This document shows, piece after piece, positions 62,989 through 64,000 of a DNA stretch of 64,000 nt. The notes under the pieces were generated by a model. It saw only the letters and a list, made by a program, of their open reading frames with translations, searched no databases and was not told the DNA's origin. The position numbers and the translations under genes were made by a program. Within the stretch, counting starts at the first letter, position 1. Each line of letters begins with the position of its first letter. The stretch is from Protula sp. h YS-2021 (lineage: Eukaryota; Annelida; Polychaeta; Sabellida; Serpulidae): positions 41,232,500-41,296,499 of the forward strand of contig OX457029.1 in NCBI GenBank assembly GCA_949752745.1. The letters run 5' to 3'.

Positions 62989-63554
62989 AACATACGATGA
63001 AAATGGTCCTCATTCCTCAATATGAATATAAAATGTTGCTAGAAAAGAAAATTGATATTAAAACGAAAGTGAATACACTTTTACGTGGGAAACGAACACG
63101 TAAAAAGGCTATAGAAATGTCTCAACTTCTTGGTCGTCATTTACGAACAAGTCAGTCTAGGCAGCAAAAGCCCTCATCATCAACATCATCACCTGAAAAG
63201 CCAGAAAAGTTATTTTTAAGTCATTTTCAACCTATCTATCATGGAAAAGTAACACAACTTTTAGCAGAACTGAAGAAATATGGTGTAAAATGGACAGACA
63301 AGAATGAACTTGTGTTGAAAACGGGCGATATTATCACAAATTCCAACATGGTTGATTTGATGAAAGAAGCATTGGTGGCGACAAGAAGAAAAGAACGAGC
63401 CATACCACATGGTTGGCATCCGTTTATCAAGGAAATTGTAGATGCGAATATTCCAAAAACAATGTTTAGTAAAAAGACCACTCGTGACGACATTACAACA
63501 GAAATGAAACAACGTCAACAAAGACAGTTTCCTGAAGGATGGGAAAATTTTTAA
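62985..63554 (+). CDS. Polinton conserved protein of unknown function
   Basis: 189 residues; ATG at 62985 overlaps the previous stop as ATGA. There is a basic, Ser-rich first half (KPSSSTSSPEKPEKL), then a conserved C-terminal part with HGWHPFIKEIVDANIPKTMF and FPEGWENF. Similar proteins recur next to the packaging ATPase in invertebrate Polintons as far as I recognise the pattern, but the role is not known to me. A minor virion protein is a guess. Confidence 0.6.
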   Translation: MKHTMKMVLIPQYEYKMLLEKKIDIKTKVNTLLRGKRTRKKAIEMSQLLGRHLRTSQSRQQKPSSSTSSPEKPEKLFLSHFQPIYHGKVTQLLAELKKYGVKWTDKNELVLKTGDIITNSNMVDLMKEALVATRRKERAIPHGWHPFIKEIVDANIPKTMFSKKTTRDDITTEMKQRQQRQFPEGWENF

Positions 63555-63748
63555 TATGGCTGAAAGAGCTATGTTGTTGTTGTCAGGAAGATAAACCAAC
63601 TATTCCTGTAAAAATAAGATGTACAAGCGCGTGTTGTGAAGGAGAAATAAAAGACCATGTGAATGAGGATGAGATTTGGCATACTTGGTCGAATGGCGCG
63701 CGCTATCGTGAAGTATATAGACAACGTCAACGCACCTATACCATTTAG
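63539..63748 (+). CDS. Polinton small Cys-rich, probably acylated protein
   Basis: 69 residues, overlapping the previous gene by 16 bases in another frame. The N-terminus MGKFLIWLKELCCCCQ has Gly2 (possible myristoylation) and four consecutive Cys (possible palmitoylation) beside a hydrophobic patch, so membrane attachment is likely. A second Cys pair (TSACCEG) and an acidic-to-basic C-terminus follow. Function unknown. Confidence 0.6.
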   Translation: MGKFLIWLKELCCCCQEDKPTIPVKIRCTSACCEGEIKDHVNEDEIWHTWSNGARYREVYRQRQRTYTI

Positions 63749-63756
63749 TTCCCATC

Positions 63757-64000
63757 ATGGAGTCGACAAGCTTTTACATCACTTTGCCTAGCAATGCGAG
63801 TATGACCTATTATCCCAACAACAAGGCTTCAAATTATCAAATTCGTATGCCTCGAACCATCTATCTGAATGGAAAATATGAAGTGGCTTTAGCTGAAATT
63901 CAATATCCACATACATGGACAACGATGAGACATGACATGGACTATTCTATTCAGTATCGACAACAACCACTGACAGAGACACTTGAGACTATTAATATTC
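63757..64000 (+). CDS. Probable Polinton minor capsid (penton-like) protein, N-terminal part
   Basis: Opens with MESTSFYITLPSNASMTYYP at 63757 and is still open at the window edge (81 codons). The LPSNASM...PNN start and the YEVALAEIQYPHTW segment recall the N-terminal strands of the minor capsid/penton-type jelly roll of Polintons and adintoviruses. The gene position after the ATPase cluster fits. The rest of the protein is needed to be sure, and the alternative is another virion protein. Confidence 0.6.
   Translation, partial: MESTSFYITLPSNASMTYYPNNKASNYQIRMPRTIYLNGKYEVALAEIQYPHTWTTMRHDMDYSIQYRQQPLTETLETINI

Larger units (their letters stand above)
57701..64000 (+). mobile_element. Polinton/Maverick (adintovirus-like) element, left part
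   Basis: Starts where the 84-bp repeat unit breaks off and runs past the window edge. At least eleven plus-strand genes are packed in 6.1 kb: a duplicated unknown gene, a PC4-like gene, two small unknown genes, integrase, packaging ATPase, a small basic protein, two conserved unknown proteins and the start of a probable capsid gene. All frames are intact as far as visible, so the copy is young or selected. Expected polymerase B, protease, major capsid protein and the right inverted terminus lie outside. Codon use and gene density are plainly unlike the surrounding host DNA. Confidence 0.92.

Overview
The window is eukaryotic and metazoan. Host genes are split by GT-AG introns, coding density is low, and most of the DNA is transposon relics, foldback elements, minisatellites and microsatellites. 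The transposon spectrum (CR1-like LINE, Tigger/pogo, KRBA2/Ginger-like integrase, tyrosine-recombinase element, tRNA-derived SINE heads, Polinton/Maverick) and the simple-repeat style suggest a marine invertebrate, perhaps a mollusc or other lophotrochozoan. The taxon is an inference and cannot be fixed from this window.

Layout. 1-2.7 kb: the coding exon of an MPV17/PMP22-family membrane protein (+). 3-9.5 kb: non-coding DNA with an inverted-repeat MITE, SINE heads and a broken tyrosine recombinase (-). 9.7-22.3 kb: a complete nine-exon cytosolic aspartate aminotransferase gene (GOT1, + strand, 413 aa) whose introns hold duplicated repeats and a foldback element with a clear target-site duplication. 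The end of its exon 8, with the splice donor, has been copied in tandem. 26.4-41.6 kb: a minus-strand gene made of at least two certain exons near 27 kb and probably a signal-peptide exon at 41 kb. Its predicted secreted, helical product could be a four-helix cytokine of the CNTF/CLCF1 type. The large presumed intron contains a 40-bp satellite with higher-order structure, a 26-bp minisatellite and a KRBA2-like integrase pseudogene. 42-55 kb: a gene-poor mosaic of two Tigger elements, two copies of a palindrome-rich foldback element, another foldback element with a 9-bp target duplication, a CR1 3' end and minisatellites.

57.7-64 kb: the left part of a Polinton/Maverick (adintovirus-like) element with intact reading frames, inserted into an 84-bp tandem array. 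It carries a duplicated gene of unknown function, a PC4-like/zinc-cluster protein, two small unknown proteins, a DDE integrase with a chromodomain, a packaging ATPase, a small basic protein with a hydrophobic tail, two conserved unknown proteins and the start of a probable capsid protein. Polymerase, protease, major capsid protein and the right terminus must lie beyond the window.

How the genes work together. The host genes are functionally unrelated: mitochondrial membrane, amino-acid metabolism, and secreted signalling if the cytokine reading is right. The Polinton genes form one mobile unit. The integrase inserts the DNA, the ATPase is expected to package it, and the structural proteins are expected to form a capsid. 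Its structural genes overlap by a few bases, while the leftmost genes have their own TATA boxes, some embedded in the stop codon of the preceding gene.
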